Shown here: positions 16,983-25,158 of the stretch, one piece after another
How positions within the stretch are numbered: the stretch's first letter is position 1
Layout: each line of letters starts with the position of its first letter
From: Pseudomonas quercus
GTDB lineage: Bacteria > Pseudomonadota > Gammaproteobacteria > Pseudomonadales > Pseudomonadaceae
DNA: 64,000 nucleotides
Assembly (NCBI RefSeq): GCF_012033695.1
Contig: NZ_JAAVJI010000011.1
Span: forward strand, 62,001-126,000
Direction of reading: 5' to 3'
The notes under the pieces: model-generated
What the model saw: only the letters and a program-made list of their open reading frames with translations
Told to the model about the DNA's origin: nothing
The model's database searches: none
Translations under genes and position numbers: made by a program

Positions 16983-17639
16983 ATGGACTTCAACCCGCTG
17001 GACCTCATTCTTCACCTGGACGTGTACCTGAACCAGTTGGTCACCCAGTACGGAAGCTTGATCTACGTCATTCTGTTCGCCGTGATCTTCTGCGAAACCG
17101 GCCTTGTGGTGCTGCCCTTCCTACCGGGCGATTCATTGCTGTTCATCGCAGGCGCAGTGGCCGCCGGTGGCGGTATGGACCCTATGCTGCTGGCAGGGCT
17201 ACTCATGGCGGCGGCCATTTTGGGTGACACCACCAACTACACCGTAGGCCGCACCCTGGGTGAAAGGCTGTTCGCCAACCCCACCTCGAAGATTTTCCGC
17301 CGCGACTACCTGCTGCGCACCCAGGCCTTCTATGCACACCATGGCGGCAAAACCGTCACCCTGGCGCGCTTCCTACCGATCATCCGTACCTTCGCGCCGT
17401 TCGTGGCCGGTGTAGCGCGTATGCCTTATGCCCGCTTCCTGGGCTTCAGTGTGGTCGGCAGCGTGGCGTGGGTGGGCGGGCTGGTCACTTTGGGCTATTT
17501 CTTCGGCAATGTGCCGTTTATCAAGAAGAACCTCACGCTGCTGGTGCTGTTCATTGTGCTGCTGTCTTTCCTGCCTATGGTTATCGGGCTGGTAAAGGCA
17601 CGCATGGCCACTAACGACACCAAAGCGGCTCGCCGCTAG
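16983..17639 (+). CDS. DedA-family membrane protein
   Basis: 218-residue integral membrane protein of the DedA superfamily, members of which help recycle lipid carriers (undecaprenyl phosphate or phosphatidylethanolamine translocation) and sustain proton motive force and envelope integrity. Family stretches seen: ETGLVVLPFLPGDSLLF near the second hydrophobic segment, GDTTNYTVGR, and the ARFLPIIRTFAPFVAGV loop with the conserved arginines. Normal length and architecture. It stands alone with its own promoter-like sequence; ppa follows 123 bases later. It is a separate gene from the DedA-PAP2 fusion at 6812. Confidence 0.93.
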   Translation: MDFNPLDLILHLDVYLNQLVTQYGSLIYVILFAVIFCETGLVVLPFLPGDSLLFIAGAVAAGGGMDPMLLAGLLMAAAILGDTTNYTVGRTLGERLFANPTSKIFRRDYLLRTQAFYAHHGGKTVTLARFLPIIRTFAPFVAGVARMPYARFLGFSVVGSVAWVGGLVTLGYFFGNVPFIKKNLTLLVLFIVLLSFLPMVIGLVKARMATNDTKAARR

Positions 17640-17702
17640 AGGCAGGGTGCAACCGAGCAGGCTTGCCATGGTCCTAGCGTGGCACCTGCAACGGGATGTG
17701 CC

Positions 17703-17708
17703 TATAAT
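17703..17708 (+). promoter_or_regulatory. Candidate -10 box for ppa
   Basis: TATAAT lies 54 bases upstream of the ppa start codon in the 123-base gap after dedA. No good -35 hexamer was recognised. Confidence 0.45.
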
Positions 17709-17762
17709 CCCGCCACTTTGCCAGACACTGGCCAACGATCCGACTTAACGGGAGCACTATTG

Positions 17763-18290
17763 ATGAGCTACAGCAAAATCCCAGCCGGCAAGGACCTGCC
17801 GAACGACATCCACGTCGTTATCGAGATCCCGGCCAACCATGCGCCGATCAAGTATGAAGTGGACAAGGACAGCGACGCGCTCTTCGTGGACCGTTTCGTC
17901 GCCACCCCTATGTTCTACCCAGCCAACTACGGCTACATCCCCAATACCCTGGCTGACGACGGCGACCCGCTGGACGTGCTGGTGGTGACCCCGTACCCGG
18001 TGGTACCCGGCTCGGTCATTCGCGCTCGCCCGGTTGGCGTGCTGATGATGGACGACGAAGGCGGCGGCGATGCCAAGGTATTGGCCGTACCTCACGACAA
18101 GCTGACCCAGCTGTACAAGGACGTGAAGGAATACACCGACCTGCCCCCGTTGCTGCTGGAGCAGATCAAACACTTCTTCGAGAACTACAAGGCCCTGGAG
18201 CCAGGCAAGTGGGTCAAGCTGAAGGACTGGGGCAATGCTGACGCAGCCCGCGCCGAAATCACCAAGGCGGTAGCGGCTTACAAAGACTAA
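17763..18290 (+). CDS. ppa: Inorganic pyrophosphatase (family I)
   Basis: Hydrolyses pyrophosphate released by biosynthetic reactions; soluble, metal-dependent hexamer in relatives. The 175 residues from ATG 17763 are the normal size; the frame is open upstream but lacks a ribosome site. Signature segment DGDPLDVLV carries the metal-binding aspartates, and the conserved NYGYIPNTL and KDWGNAD stretches are present. A strong hairpin begins 17 bases after the stop. Confidence 0.97.
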   Translation: MSYSKIPAGKDLPNDIHVVIEIPANHAPIKYEVDKDSDALFVDRFVATPMFYPANYGYIPNTLADDGDPLDVLVVTPYPVVPGSVIRARPVGVLMMDDEGGGDAKVLAVPHDKLTQLYKDVKEYTDLPPLLLEQIKHFFENYKALEPGKWVKLKDWGNADAARAEITKAVAAYKD

Positions 18291-18306
18291 GCGATTGCGC
18301 TATTGT

Positions 18307-18330
18307 GTGGCCCCTTGCAGCAGGGGCCAC
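18307..18330 (+). terminator. Hairpin directly after ppa
   Basis: Perfect 9-bp stem GTGGCCCCT/AGGGGCCAC with a 6-base loop (TGCAGC). No T-run follows, so termination strength is uncertain. First of a series of hairpins up to 18480. Confidence 0.55.
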
Positions 18331-18395
18331 TCGCGCTCCCGCTCGGCAACCCGGCTACCCGCCTGCTTGCCCGCTCCTGCCTAGCGCAGCAGCAC

Positions 18396-18480
18396 CCTAC
18401 CCTTTTGCAGATGGGTAAGGCCTGCCAAAAACAGGCCAGACCTATCGACGAGAAGCCGGCCACAAGCCGGCTTTTTAATT
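18396..18480 (+). terminator. Hairpin series ending in an intrinsic terminator
   Basis: Three potential stem-loops follow one another: TACCC/GGGTA around 18398-18418, GGCCTG/CAGGCC at about 18419-18437, and AAGCCGGC/GCCGGCTT at 18453-18473 followed by TTTTTAATTT. The last is a textbook Rho-independent terminator, yet it is 160 bases past ppa with another hairpin in between. The segment before it (around 18350-18380) looks like a degenerate pseudomonad REP element. A short structured RNA ending here is possible but unproven. Confidence 0.6.
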
Positions 18481-18768
18481 TGTTGCCATTAGAGATCACT
18501 TTAGAAGTACAGGCCCCTTAAGAGCAATAGCAAACAAGCGATCAGCATGTGATATAAACGAAAAACTTGCCAAACGTAGAAAGCGAGCCTACCGCCCGAA
18601 CTGACGACTCGCAGTATTCTTTGCTCAACCCCTATTTTCAATAACGACTTGCACTGCTTGCCCAGATGGGAATGCTATTCGAAATTGCTAAAAAATGCGG
18701 CCAACCCAAAATTGGGTATGGCTTGCCTGTAGGGCATTAAAGACCCTCTAATGAAATACGCTTTGCTC
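18481..18768. other. AT-richer spacer without a recognisable gene
   Basis: About 290 bases noticeably richer in A/T than the surrounding genes. I found no reading frame, promoter or repeat I could support. It separates the terminator after ppa from a decayed toxin-antitoxin pair, and could be residue of the same transferred segment. Confidence 0.5.
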
Positions 18769-19052
18769 TCAAGTAGATTGCAAATCTCGCAATGCCTGCG
18801 GATGAAGACTCGCTAACCTCAACAGCGTTTGCGCTGCCCCTGTGGGCTGACGACGGCCTTGCTCCTAGTCTTGCAAGGTACGGAGGCTCACGCCCAGAAG
18901 ACGTGCAAACGCGCTTTGTGAGATACCAACTTTTATGCGAGCTTCGGCAGCGGGGGATAATTCACTTCGGTAGTACGGGCCGCTTCCCCATTTTTCATTT
19001 GCTGTATAGAAGCTAGCAGGTCTTCTTCGAATTTCTTCATTTCATTATCCAT
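18769..19052 (-). pseudogene. Decayed HigA/NadS-type helix-turn-helix antitoxin
   Basis: Translation from ATG 19052 gives MDNEMKKFEEDLLASIQQ, the typical antitoxin N-terminus, then leaves frame at about 18951-18965 (one base appears lost next to a run of G/C). In the neighbouring frame the sequence continues with a clear helix-turn-helix: ISQSAFARLLGVSLRTLQD, then an in-frame TAG at 18865-18867 exactly where relatives have Trp (expected DWEQG), then EQGRRQPTGAAQTLLRLA and a natural stop at 18769. Two independent lesions show the gene is dead. It overlaps the 3' end of the toxin remnant by 8 bases, the usual toxin-first order of HigBA modules. Confidence 0.8.
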
Positions 19053-19250
19053 TGCTAATGCTCTCCCTCAATTGGTCCATAAACGTCGCAGAAAGGTTAT
19101 CGAGCTTGGCTTTGGTATAAACCATCAACAGCCATATGTACCTGTCTGCTAGGGTATTGCAATAGATAACCTTGGTTCCACCGCGCTTGCCCATTCCAGT
19201 GCGGGACCATCTAACCTTACGCAGCCCCCGCTTCCAACCACTACGTCCCC
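19045..19250 (-). pseudogene. Truncated HigB/RelE-type toxin remnant
   Basis: On the minus strand the frame ending at TAA 19045 reads GLRKVRWSRTGMGKRGG followed by TKVIYCNTLADRYIWLLMVYTK and ENL-like KLDNLSATF, the C-terminal half of a RelE/HigB-superfamily mRNA interferase. No start codon or N-terminal half (roughly the first 40-50 residues) is found before a terminator hairpin at 19281-19302 that belongs to another gene, so the toxin is truncated. The residues around GMGKRGG and the basic RKVRW are those that bind RNA in relatives. The gene boundary at 19250 is approximate. Confidence 0.75.
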
Positions 19251-19280
19251 AGCCCCTTCATGCGTCGCGCCCAGACAGCA

Positions 19281-19302
19281 AAAGGCCGGCTTCCTGCCGG
19301 CC
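19281..19302 (-). terminator. Intrinsic terminator of the small gene at 19321-19533
   Basis: On the minus strand: stem GGCCGGC, loop AGGAA, stem GCCGGCC, then TTTTGCT. It begins 19 bases after the stop of the small gene and ends where recognisable toxin sequence starts. Confidence 0.75.
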
Positions 19303-19320
19303 CTGGGGTTTGGATAAACT

Positions 19321-19533
19321 TCAATGCCACAACCCTGCGAGGTATTCATGCCCTGCAGCGGTCAATGTGAGCCTGAACACGATGGCCCGTTCCGGGTCGT
19401 ACACGCGTTCACTGCGAAGAAAGCCCCCCAGTACCAGGGCTTGCAAGGTCTGGGTCAGCTGCCCGCGATGGGTAGATTGACCAGAGGCTACGTCGGCAAG
19501 AAGGCAGCGATGAGTTTTCTTGTAGTCAAGCAT
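19321..19533 (-). CDS. Small conserved-looking protein of unknown function, possibly winged-helix
   Basis: 70 residues from ATG 19533, chosen because AAGGA stands 8 bases before it; an ATG at 19542 is too close to that site. The sequence (QLTQTLQALVLGGFLRSERV then a charged turn and VFRLTLTAAGHEYL) has the pattern of a recognition helix followed by a beta wing and the L-T-x-x-G-x-x-Y/L ending common in PadR- or MarR-like winged helices, but it is too short for those families. I do not recognise it. It has its own terminator; 236 bases upstream (19534-19769) contain no gene I can support. Confidence 0.6.
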   Translation of the reverse strand: MLDYKKTHRCLLADVASGQSTHRGQLTQTLQALVLGGFLRSERVYDPERAIVFRLTLTAAGHEYLAGLWH

Positions 19534-19769
19534 GGCAAACATCCTTCTACTGTTTCTTATTGTTAAGCTGCACTGTAGACCATGCTTGAGCCCTCTACTA
19601 CGGGCTTCTTGAGATTCATCCTCATTGCCGCAAGCGGCTAATGTAGGCAGAAGATCAAAGGCCGCGATTTCCGTGGCCTGGAGAACTGTGACAACCATCA
19701 CAGCGGGCAGAAAATTCGCTGCACCGGTTGTCGGAATTTACCTTACAGCGCATTCGGCCCTCCTTGCCC

Positions 19770-19985
19770 TCAGCCTTTGCTGTGCGTAGGGGAGGTTGGC
19801 GGCACGATAGCGCGTGGTCCCATGATGCCCCATATGATCAGGCCTACGACGGGAAGGATGAAGATCAACAGCGTCCAACCCAGTTTGGTACCAGAGGATT
19901 TTTCGCTGCGCCAGACGCTCACGACTGCCCAAATGTCCGCTACTAGGATTGCAAGGCTTATCAGGCCGGAGAGTAAGGAGTCCAT
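19770..19985 (-). CDS. Small PLDc_N (cardiolipin-synthase N-terminal-like) membrane protein
   Basis: 71 residues with two hydrophobic segments, matching the phospholipase-D-nuclease N-terminal domain: segments LAILVADIWAVVSVWRS and LGWTLLIFILPVVGLIIWGIMGPR, the latter carrying the W-x8-PxxGxxxW pattern of the family. Such stand-alone domains lack catalytic HKD motifs. ATG 19985 follows AGGA at 8 bases. Its role is unknown. The 178 bases up to the divergent gene at 20164 presumably hold both promoters; none is clear. Confidence 0.8.
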   Translation of the reverse strand: MDSLLSGLISLAILVADIWAVVSVWRSEKSSGTKLGWTLLIFILPVVGLIIWGIMGPRAIVPPTSPTHSKG

Positions 19986-20163
19986 GGTTACATTCCTCAA
20001 TGCCAGGATGGGGGTGGCGGTGCCACCGGTTACTACTGTCGGCGCTTGCAACAGGCGATGGTTCCCACTCGCCTGATTTATGCCGGACGAATGGCACCCG
20101 GCGGCCGCTGCGGAACGCTTCATCCAGGCCCCCCTCCAATAGCCAGGCCTCATAGGGGTAACC

Positions 20164-20688
20164 ATGGAAGACCAGAACGAATTTACCAACCGTACGTACC
20201 CAGTTGCCGAAAACATGCAACGGCAGCAACGTGCCTGGACAATCGAACGCATAGGCTGGTACGGGCTACTGGTGGTGGTTGCCCTGACGCTGATGGGCCT
20301 GTTCTCGAAGGGCCCGCTGTCCTCCAGGGACCTTTCAAGCCCAGATGGCTCATTGCGGGTTGAATACGAGCGTTTCAGCCGTAATGGCGCCCAGGACACG
20401 CTGATCGTCACAGCCAAGGGCAAACCTGACCAGGCCGTGCAGGTGCACGTCGGCGCACGCCTGCTGGAAGGCGTAACCCTGGAAGCTGTACACCCCATCA
20501 ACGGGCCTTCGCACAGCGAGGGGCGAGACCTGGTAATCCCGGTACGCACAGACTCGACCGGTATCGCCACGCTGTACCTCACCTTGCGCAGCGATGGCGT
20601 AGGGCTGTACCGCGGCACTATCTCGCTTTCCTCTGATTCGCTGCCATCTGGCGCCCAACTGGCTATTCCTCGATTCATCTACCCCTGA
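20164..20688 (+). CDS. Single-pass membrane protein of unknown function
   Basis: 174 residues with one N-terminal membrane segment (about residues 34-47, GLLVVVALTLMGLF) and a soluble beta-rich remainder probably in the periplasm. I do not recognise a named domain. It sits 15 bases upstream of the DUF421 gene in the same direction; in pseudomonads such a small protein commonly accompanies a YetF/DUF421 protein, so the two may be a unit. Confidence 0.75.
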   Translation: MEDQNEFTNRTYPVAENMQRQQRAWTIERIGWYGLLVVVALTLMGLFSKGPLSSRDLSSPDGSLRVEYERFSRNGAQDTLIVTAKGKPDQAVQVHVGARLLEGVTLEAVHPINGPSHSEGRDLVIPVRTDSTGIATLYLTLRSDGVGLYRGTISLSSDSLPSGAQLAIPRFIYP

Positions 20689-20703
20689 CATTCGGAGCTT
20701 CCC

Positions 20704-21144
20704 ATGGACGCGGCCCTGCGCGCAGGCGCGATGTACATCGCGCTGATCATCCTGTTCAAGATTGCTGGCCGCCGCTCGCTGATGGAGCTGACCACCTTCG
20801 ACTTCGTTTTGCTGCTGATCATTGGTGAAGCGACCCAGCAAGCGCTATTAGGCGACGACTTTTCGTTCACTAACGCGGTACTGATCATCAGCACACTGAT
20901 TGCCATGGATGTAGGGTTTTCGCTGGCCAAGCAACGGTTCAATGGCTTGGCGCGGTTCATGGATGACAGCGCCATGATTCTTGTGGAAAACGGCAAGCCC
21001 CTGAAAAAGCGCCTGGCCAAGGCACGCCTGACCGAGGATGACATCATGGAGAACGCTCGCGCCAATGAAGGCGTAGAGCGTATGGAAGATATCCGCTATG
21101 CGATCCTGGAGCGTAATGGCAGCATTTCCATCATCAAACACTAG
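20704..21144 (+). CDS. DUF421 (YetF/YcaP-like) membrane protein
   Basis: 146 residues: an N-terminal membrane part with three hydrophobic segments (containing FKIAGRRSLMELTTFDFVLLLIIGEATQ, the family hallmark, split across residues about 19-46) followed by a small alpha/beta domain ending in ERNGSISIIKH, typical of DUF421. It is shorter than most members, which carry one or two repeats of the C-terminal domain. Function is uncharacterised; envelope or stress roles are suggested by relatives only. Confidence 0.88.
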   Translation: MDAALRAGAMYIALIILFKIAGRRSLMELTTFDFVLLLIIGEATQQALLGDDFSFTNAVLIISTLIAMDVGFSLAKQRFNGLARFMDDSAMILVENGKPLKKRLAKARLTEDDIMENARANEGVERMEDIRYAILERNGSISIIKH

Positions 21145-21214
21145 CGTCGGTTTGCCCCCCTTGCCCCGCTCTGCTAACGTCGCGCGGTTGATCAAGACTG
21201 CCGAGACCGCCACC

Positions 21215-21457
21215 ATGGCCCGAAAGAAAACCGCTCTGGACTTCGAGCAATCCCTTACCGACCTGCAAGCGTTGGTAGAGCGCCTGGAGAACGGGCAATT
21301 GTCTCTGGAAGATTCGCTCACTGCCTTCGAGCAAGGTATCGGCCTGACCCGTGATTGTCAGGACGCCCTGGCGGCGGCCGAGGTCAAGGTGCAGCAGTTG
21401 CTGGAGCGCGACGGGCAGTTGGTGGAAGCACCACTGGACGTGGACGACGCTCAATGA
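21215..21457 (+). CDS. xseB: Exodeoxyribonuclease VII small subunit
   Basis: 80-residue helical subunit that binds XseA to degrade single-stranded DNA in repair. ATG 21215 gives MARKKTALDFEQSL and the family core LVERLENGQLSLEDSL and FEQGIGLTRDCQ. The last bases overlap the ispA start (ATGA), the standard xseB-ispA-dxs order. The large subunit xseA is not in this window. Confidence 0.96.
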   Translation: MARKKTALDFEQSLTDLQALVERLENGQLSLEDSLTAFEQGIGLTRDCQDALAAAEVKVQQLLERDGQLVEAPLDVDDAQ

Positions 21458-22341
21458 TCGCGCGTTACCAGGCGCAGTGCCAGGCGCGGGTAGACGGGGC
21501 CCTCACCCTCTTGTTCGTGCCTCACCTGGCGGAGGTCGCCCGGCTGTATGAGGCTATGCGCTATAGCGTGATGAATGGCGGGAAACGCGTTCGTCCCTTG
21601 CTGGTGTACGGCGCCTGTGAAGCCTTGGGGGGCGAAGTGGCCAACGCTGATGGTGCAGCCTGTGCTGTAGAGCTCATTCATGCCTACTCACTGGTACACG
21701 ACGATTTACCAGCCATGGACGATGACGACCTACGGCGTGGCCAGCCCACTACACACAAAGCCTTTGACGAAGCCTGCGCAATATTGGCCGGAGACGGATT
21801 GCAGGCGATGGCGTTCGCGGCATTGAGTGATATGGCCCTGGGCAGGCTAAGTGACGGCACCCGATTGCAGATGGTCCGCGCCCTTGCCCTGGGTGCAGGC
21901 CCTGCCGGAATGGTCGGAGGCCAAGCTATTGATCTGGGTTCGGTAGGGCTGAAGCTGGACCAGGCGGCCCTGGAGCAGATGCATCGGCACAAGACCGGTG
22001 CCTTGATTGAAGCAAGCGTCGTGTTGGGCGCACTGGCCAGTGAGCGTGCCAACGCGCAGAGCCTGAGTGCCTTGAAGGCCTATGCAGGCGCTGTGGGCTT
22101 GGCGTTCCAGGTGCAGGACGACATCCTTGACGTGGAAAGCGATACCGCAACGCTGGGCAAGCGCCAGGGGGCAGACATTGCCCGCGACAAGCCGACGTAC
22201 CCTGCCCTGCTGGGCATGGACGTGGCCAAGGCCTATGCCCATGAGTTGCGTGACCAGGCGCTTCACGCCCTGCAGCCATTTTCGAGCAGCGCCGAACCGC
22301 TGCGGGCGCTGGCGCGCTATATCGTCGATCGTCGCAACTGA
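21454..22341 (+). CDS. ispA: Farnesyl diphosphate synthase (geranyltranstransferase)
   Basis: Condenses isopentenyl diphosphate with dimethylallyl and geranyl diphosphate to make farnesyl diphosphate for undecaprenyl and quinone chains. 295 residues with the first aspartate-rich motif DDLPAMDDDD (83-92), the second DDILD (222-226), and GGKRVRPLL near the start. Start ATG 21454 overlaps the xseB stop. Middle gene of xseB-ispA-dxs. Confidence 0.97.
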   Translation: MIARYQAQCQARVDGALTLLFVPHLAEVARLYEAMRYSVMNGGKRVRPLLVYGACEALGGEVANADGAACAVELIHAYSLVHDDLPAMDDDDLRRGQPTTHKAFDEACAILAGDGLQAMAFAALSDMALGRLSDGTRLQMVRALALGAGPAGMVGGQAIDLGSVGLKLDQAALEQMHRHKTGALIEASVVLGALASERANAQSLSALKAYAGAVGLAFQVQDDILDVESDTATLGKRQGADIARDKPTYPALLGMDVAKAYAHELRDQALHALQPFSSSAEPLRALARYIVDRRN

Positions 22342-22448
22342 CGGCCTGGCTTGCCCGCGGATGTGCTATCACGGGTGAGCCAGATTCCTACAGCTCTCCG
22401 CCTTAGGGTAAACTCTTTCCCTTTATGGCTTCCAAAACGATCCGCCTG

Positions 22449-24344
22449 ATGCCTACGACGTTCCAAGAGATTCCCCGTGAGCGCCCGTCAACTCCGCTGC
22501 TAGACCAGGCTGATACACCGGCTGGGCTACGACGGCTGGGCGAAGCCGAGCTTGAAGGCCTGGCCGATGAACTGCGCCAGGACCTGCTCTATACCGTAGG
22601 GCAGACGGGCGGCCATTTCGGCGCCGGCTTGGGAGTGATTGAGCTGACCATCGCTCTGCACTATGTGTTCGACACACCCGAAGACCGCCTTGTATGGGAT
22701 GTAGGCCATCAGGCTTACCCACACAAAATACTGACCGGTCGCCGGGAACGTATGCATAGCCTGCGTCAGAAAGACGGCCTTGCCGCATTCCCTCGCCGCA
22801 GTGAAAGCCCCTATGACACCTTTGGCGTAGGGCATTCCAGCACCTCCATCAGTGCCGCACTGGGCATGGCCATTGCCGCCCGCCTGCAAGGCAGCGAGCG
22901 CAAGGCTATCGCCGTGATCGGTGATGGCGCACTTACCGCAGGCATGGCGTTCGAAGCGCTCAACCATGCGCCTGAAGTCAACGCCAACATGCTCGTTGTG
23001 CTGAACGACAACGACATGTCCATTTCCCGCAACGTGGGCGGGTTGTCCAATTACCTGGCGAAAATCCTGTCCAGCCGCACCTATGCCAGCATGCGTGAAG
23101 GCGGAAAGAAGGTGTTGTCCCGCCTGCCAGGGGCTTGGGAAATCGCGCGCCGCACCGAGGAGTATGCCAAGGGCATGCTGGTGCCTGGTACGTTGTTCGA
23201 GGAGCTGGGCTGGAACTACATCGGGCCTATCGACGGGCATGATCTGCCTACCTTGATCGCCACGCTGCGCAACATGCGGGACCTCAAGGGCCCGCAGTTT
23301 CTTCACGTGGTCACCAAGAAAGGCAAGGGTTTTGGCCCAGCCGAGGCTGACCCGATCGGTTGGCACGCCATTACCAAGCTTGACCCCTTGGTGCCTGTGA
23401 TAGCGCCGCCTAAAAAAGCAGCGGGGCCAAAGTACTCCGCCGTGTTCGGCCAGTGGCTCTGCGACATGGCAGCCGCAGATGCGCGCTTGGTGGGTATCAC
23501 ACCTGCAATGAAGGAAGGTTCGGACCTGGTAGCGTTCAGCGAGCGTTTCCCCGAGCGCTACTTTGACGTCGCCATTGCTGAGCAGCACGCGGTAACTCTT
23601 GCGGCAGGCCTGGCGTGCGATGGTATCAAGCCGGTGGTGGCGATCTACTCCACATTCCTGCAGCGGGGCTACGACCAACTGGTTCATGACGTGGCGGTAC
23701 AAGGCCTGGATGTACTGTTCGCCATCGACCGTGCAGGCTTGGTAGGTGAAGATGGCCCTACCCATGCCGGCAGCTTCGACCTCTCGTTCCTGCGCTGCAT
23801 ACCCGGCCTGGTCATCATGGCACCCAGTGATGAAAACGAGCTGCGGCTGATGTTAAGCACGGGCTACCAGTACATGGGGCCGGCGGCCGTACGCTACCCC
23901 CGTGGCACCGGGCCGAACGCTGCACTAGCACCTGGGCTGGATACAGTAGAGATCGGCAAAGCCGTGGTACGCCGGCGCGGTAAGCGCGTAGCGATACTGG
24001 TATTCGGTGTGCAATTGACCGAGGCGTTGGCGGTGGCAGAACGCCTCGACGCTACAGTGGTGGACATGCGTTTTGTGAAGCCGCTGGACGAAGCCGTTAT
24101 CCGCGAGATGGCTGGCCAGCACTCACTGATCGTCACTCTGGAAGAAAACGCCACCATGGGTGGGGCAGGTTCGGCCGTGGGAGAGTTCCTGGCAAGCCAG
24201 GGCCTGTGCGTACCCTTGCTGCACCTGGGGTTGCCGGACACCTATGTGGAACATGCCAAGCCCGCGCAAATGCTGGCTGAGTGCGGCCTGGACGAAGCTG
24301 GGATCGAAAAGGCCATTCAGGCGAGGCTACAGGCAGCGGGCTGA
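22449..24344 (+). CDS. dxs: 1-deoxy-D-xylulose-5-phosphate synthase
   Basis: Thiamine-diphosphate enzyme at the entry of the MEP isoprenoid pathway, joining pyruvate and glyceraldehyde 3-phosphate; its product also feeds thiamine and pyridoxal synthesis. From ATG 22449 it is 631 residues, the size and N-terminus (MPTTFQEIPRERP) I know from pseudomonads; an upstream in-frame ATG at 22425 would add eight residues. ThDP motif GDGALTAG (158-165) through NDN (186-188), and the transketolase-type AEQHAVTLAAG segment are present. Confidence 0.97.
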   Translation: MPTTFQEIPRERPSTPLLDQADTPAGLRRLGEAELEGLADELRQDLLYTVGQTGGHFGAGLGVIELTIALHYVFDTPEDRLVWDVGHQAYPHKILTGRRERMHSLRQKDGLAAFPRRSESPYDTFGVGHSSTSISAALGMAIAARLQGSERKAIAVIGDGALTAGMAFEALNHAPEVNANMLVVLNDNDMSISRNVGGLSNYLAKILSSRTYASMREGGKKVLSRLPGAWEIARRTEEYAKGMLVPGTLFEELGWNYIGPIDGHDLPTLIATLRNMRDLKGPQFLHVVTKKGKGFGPAEADPIGWHAITKLDPLVPVIAPPKKAAGPKYSAVFGQWLCDMAAADARLVGITPAMKEGSDLVAFSERFPERYFDVAIAEQHAVTLAAGLACDGIKPVVAIYSTFLQRGYDQLVHDVAVQGLDVLFAIDRAGLVGEDGPTHAGSFDLSFLRCIPGLVIMAPSDENELRLMLSTGYQYMGPAAVRYPRGTGPNAALAPGLDTVEIGKAVVRRRGKRVAILVFGVQLTEALAVAERLDATVVDMRFVKPLDEAVIREMAGQHSLIVTLEENATMGGAGSAVGEFLASQGLCVPLLHLGLPDTYVEHAKPAQMLAECGLDEAGIEKAIQARLQAAG

Positions 24345-24444
24345 AGCTCGCTTCACAGCCCAGGGTTCACCCCTACACACGCAGGCGGCATTGCCTCCGC
24401 CAGCAAGTAGGGGCCCGCCTGCAAATAAACAAGGCTGCTTGAGT

Positions 24445-25035
24445 TCAATTGCCCATCATGTGCCCAAGCTTGCCAGCCTTGGTTGCCAGGTAGTACTTGT
24501 TGTGCGGGTTATGGCCCGTGTGCAACGGAACACGCTCGGCTACTTTGATGCCCATATCAGTCATGGCCTTCACCTTGCGAGGGTTATTGGTCATCAGCCG
24601 TAGTGAACTCACGCCCAAATGCGCCAGCATCGGCTGGCAGATTGTGTAATCCCGCTGGTCGGCGGCAAAGCCAAGGCGCTCGTTCGCTTCCACGGTATCG
24701 GCGCCTTGATCCTGCAACTCATAGGCACGGATCTTGTTCATCAGGCCAATGCCCCGTCCTTCCTGACGCAGGTACAGCAACACACCGCGGCCTTCCTGAG
24801 CAATGGCTTGCAAGGCAGCCTCCAATTGGGAGCCGCAGTCGCAGCGCTGGCTGAATAACGCATCGCCTGTTAGGCATTCGGAATGCACACGCCCAAGCAC
24901 GGGCTGGCCATCGGCGATATCGCCCAGGCTGAGTACGACATGTTCACGCCCGGTGGCTTCCTCAAGAAACCCATGCATCGTGAAGGTTGCGAAGGGCGTA
25001 GGCAGTTTGGAAGCGGCGACAAAAGCGACTGGCAC
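24445..25035 (-). CDS. ribA: GTP cyclohydrolase II (stand-alone)
   Basis: Opens GTP to start riboflavin synthesis. The three zinc cysteines are intact: C54, C65 and C67 (SECLTGDALFSQRCDCGSQ), followed by the LRQEGRGIGL catalytic region. It starts at GTG 25035, six bases after AGGAG. At 196 residues it ends soon after KLGHMMGN, a little earlier than the 205-residue versions I recall. This intact enzyme matters because the RibBA fusion at 28510-29601 has lost these cysteines. Confidence 0.96.
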   Translation of the reverse strand: MPVAFVAASKLPTPFATFTMHGFLEEATGREHVVLSLGDIADGQPVLGRVHSECLTGDALFSQRCDCGSQLEAALQAIAQEGRGVLLYLRQEGRGIGLMNKIRAYELQDQGADTVEANERLGFAADQRDYTICQPMLAHLGVSSLRLMTNNPRKVKAMTDMGIKVAERVPLHTGHNPHNKYYLATKAGKLGHMMGN

Positions 25036-25158
25036 CTTGTGCTCCTATCTAAGTAGGGAAAATGTTAGTGGCCACTCTTTAAAGGTAGCGGCGCGCAGAG
25101 GATGTCACATTGTAACATCTGCGCCTGAAGGTGGCTTAGCCCGAATAGTTGACCTTAC

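Noticed and set aside
18330..18450. Possible tRNA or tmRNA after ppa
   Set aside because: The stems do not form a cloverleaf and no T-loop (GGTTCAA-type) sequence is present.
18769..19250. A working HigBA toxin-antitoxin module
   Set aside because: A frameshift, an in-frame TAG and a missing toxin N-terminus are incompatible with function.
22425..22448. Upstream ATG as the dxs start
   Set aside because: It adds eight residues that resemble no Dxs N-terminus; the start at 22449 gives the known one.
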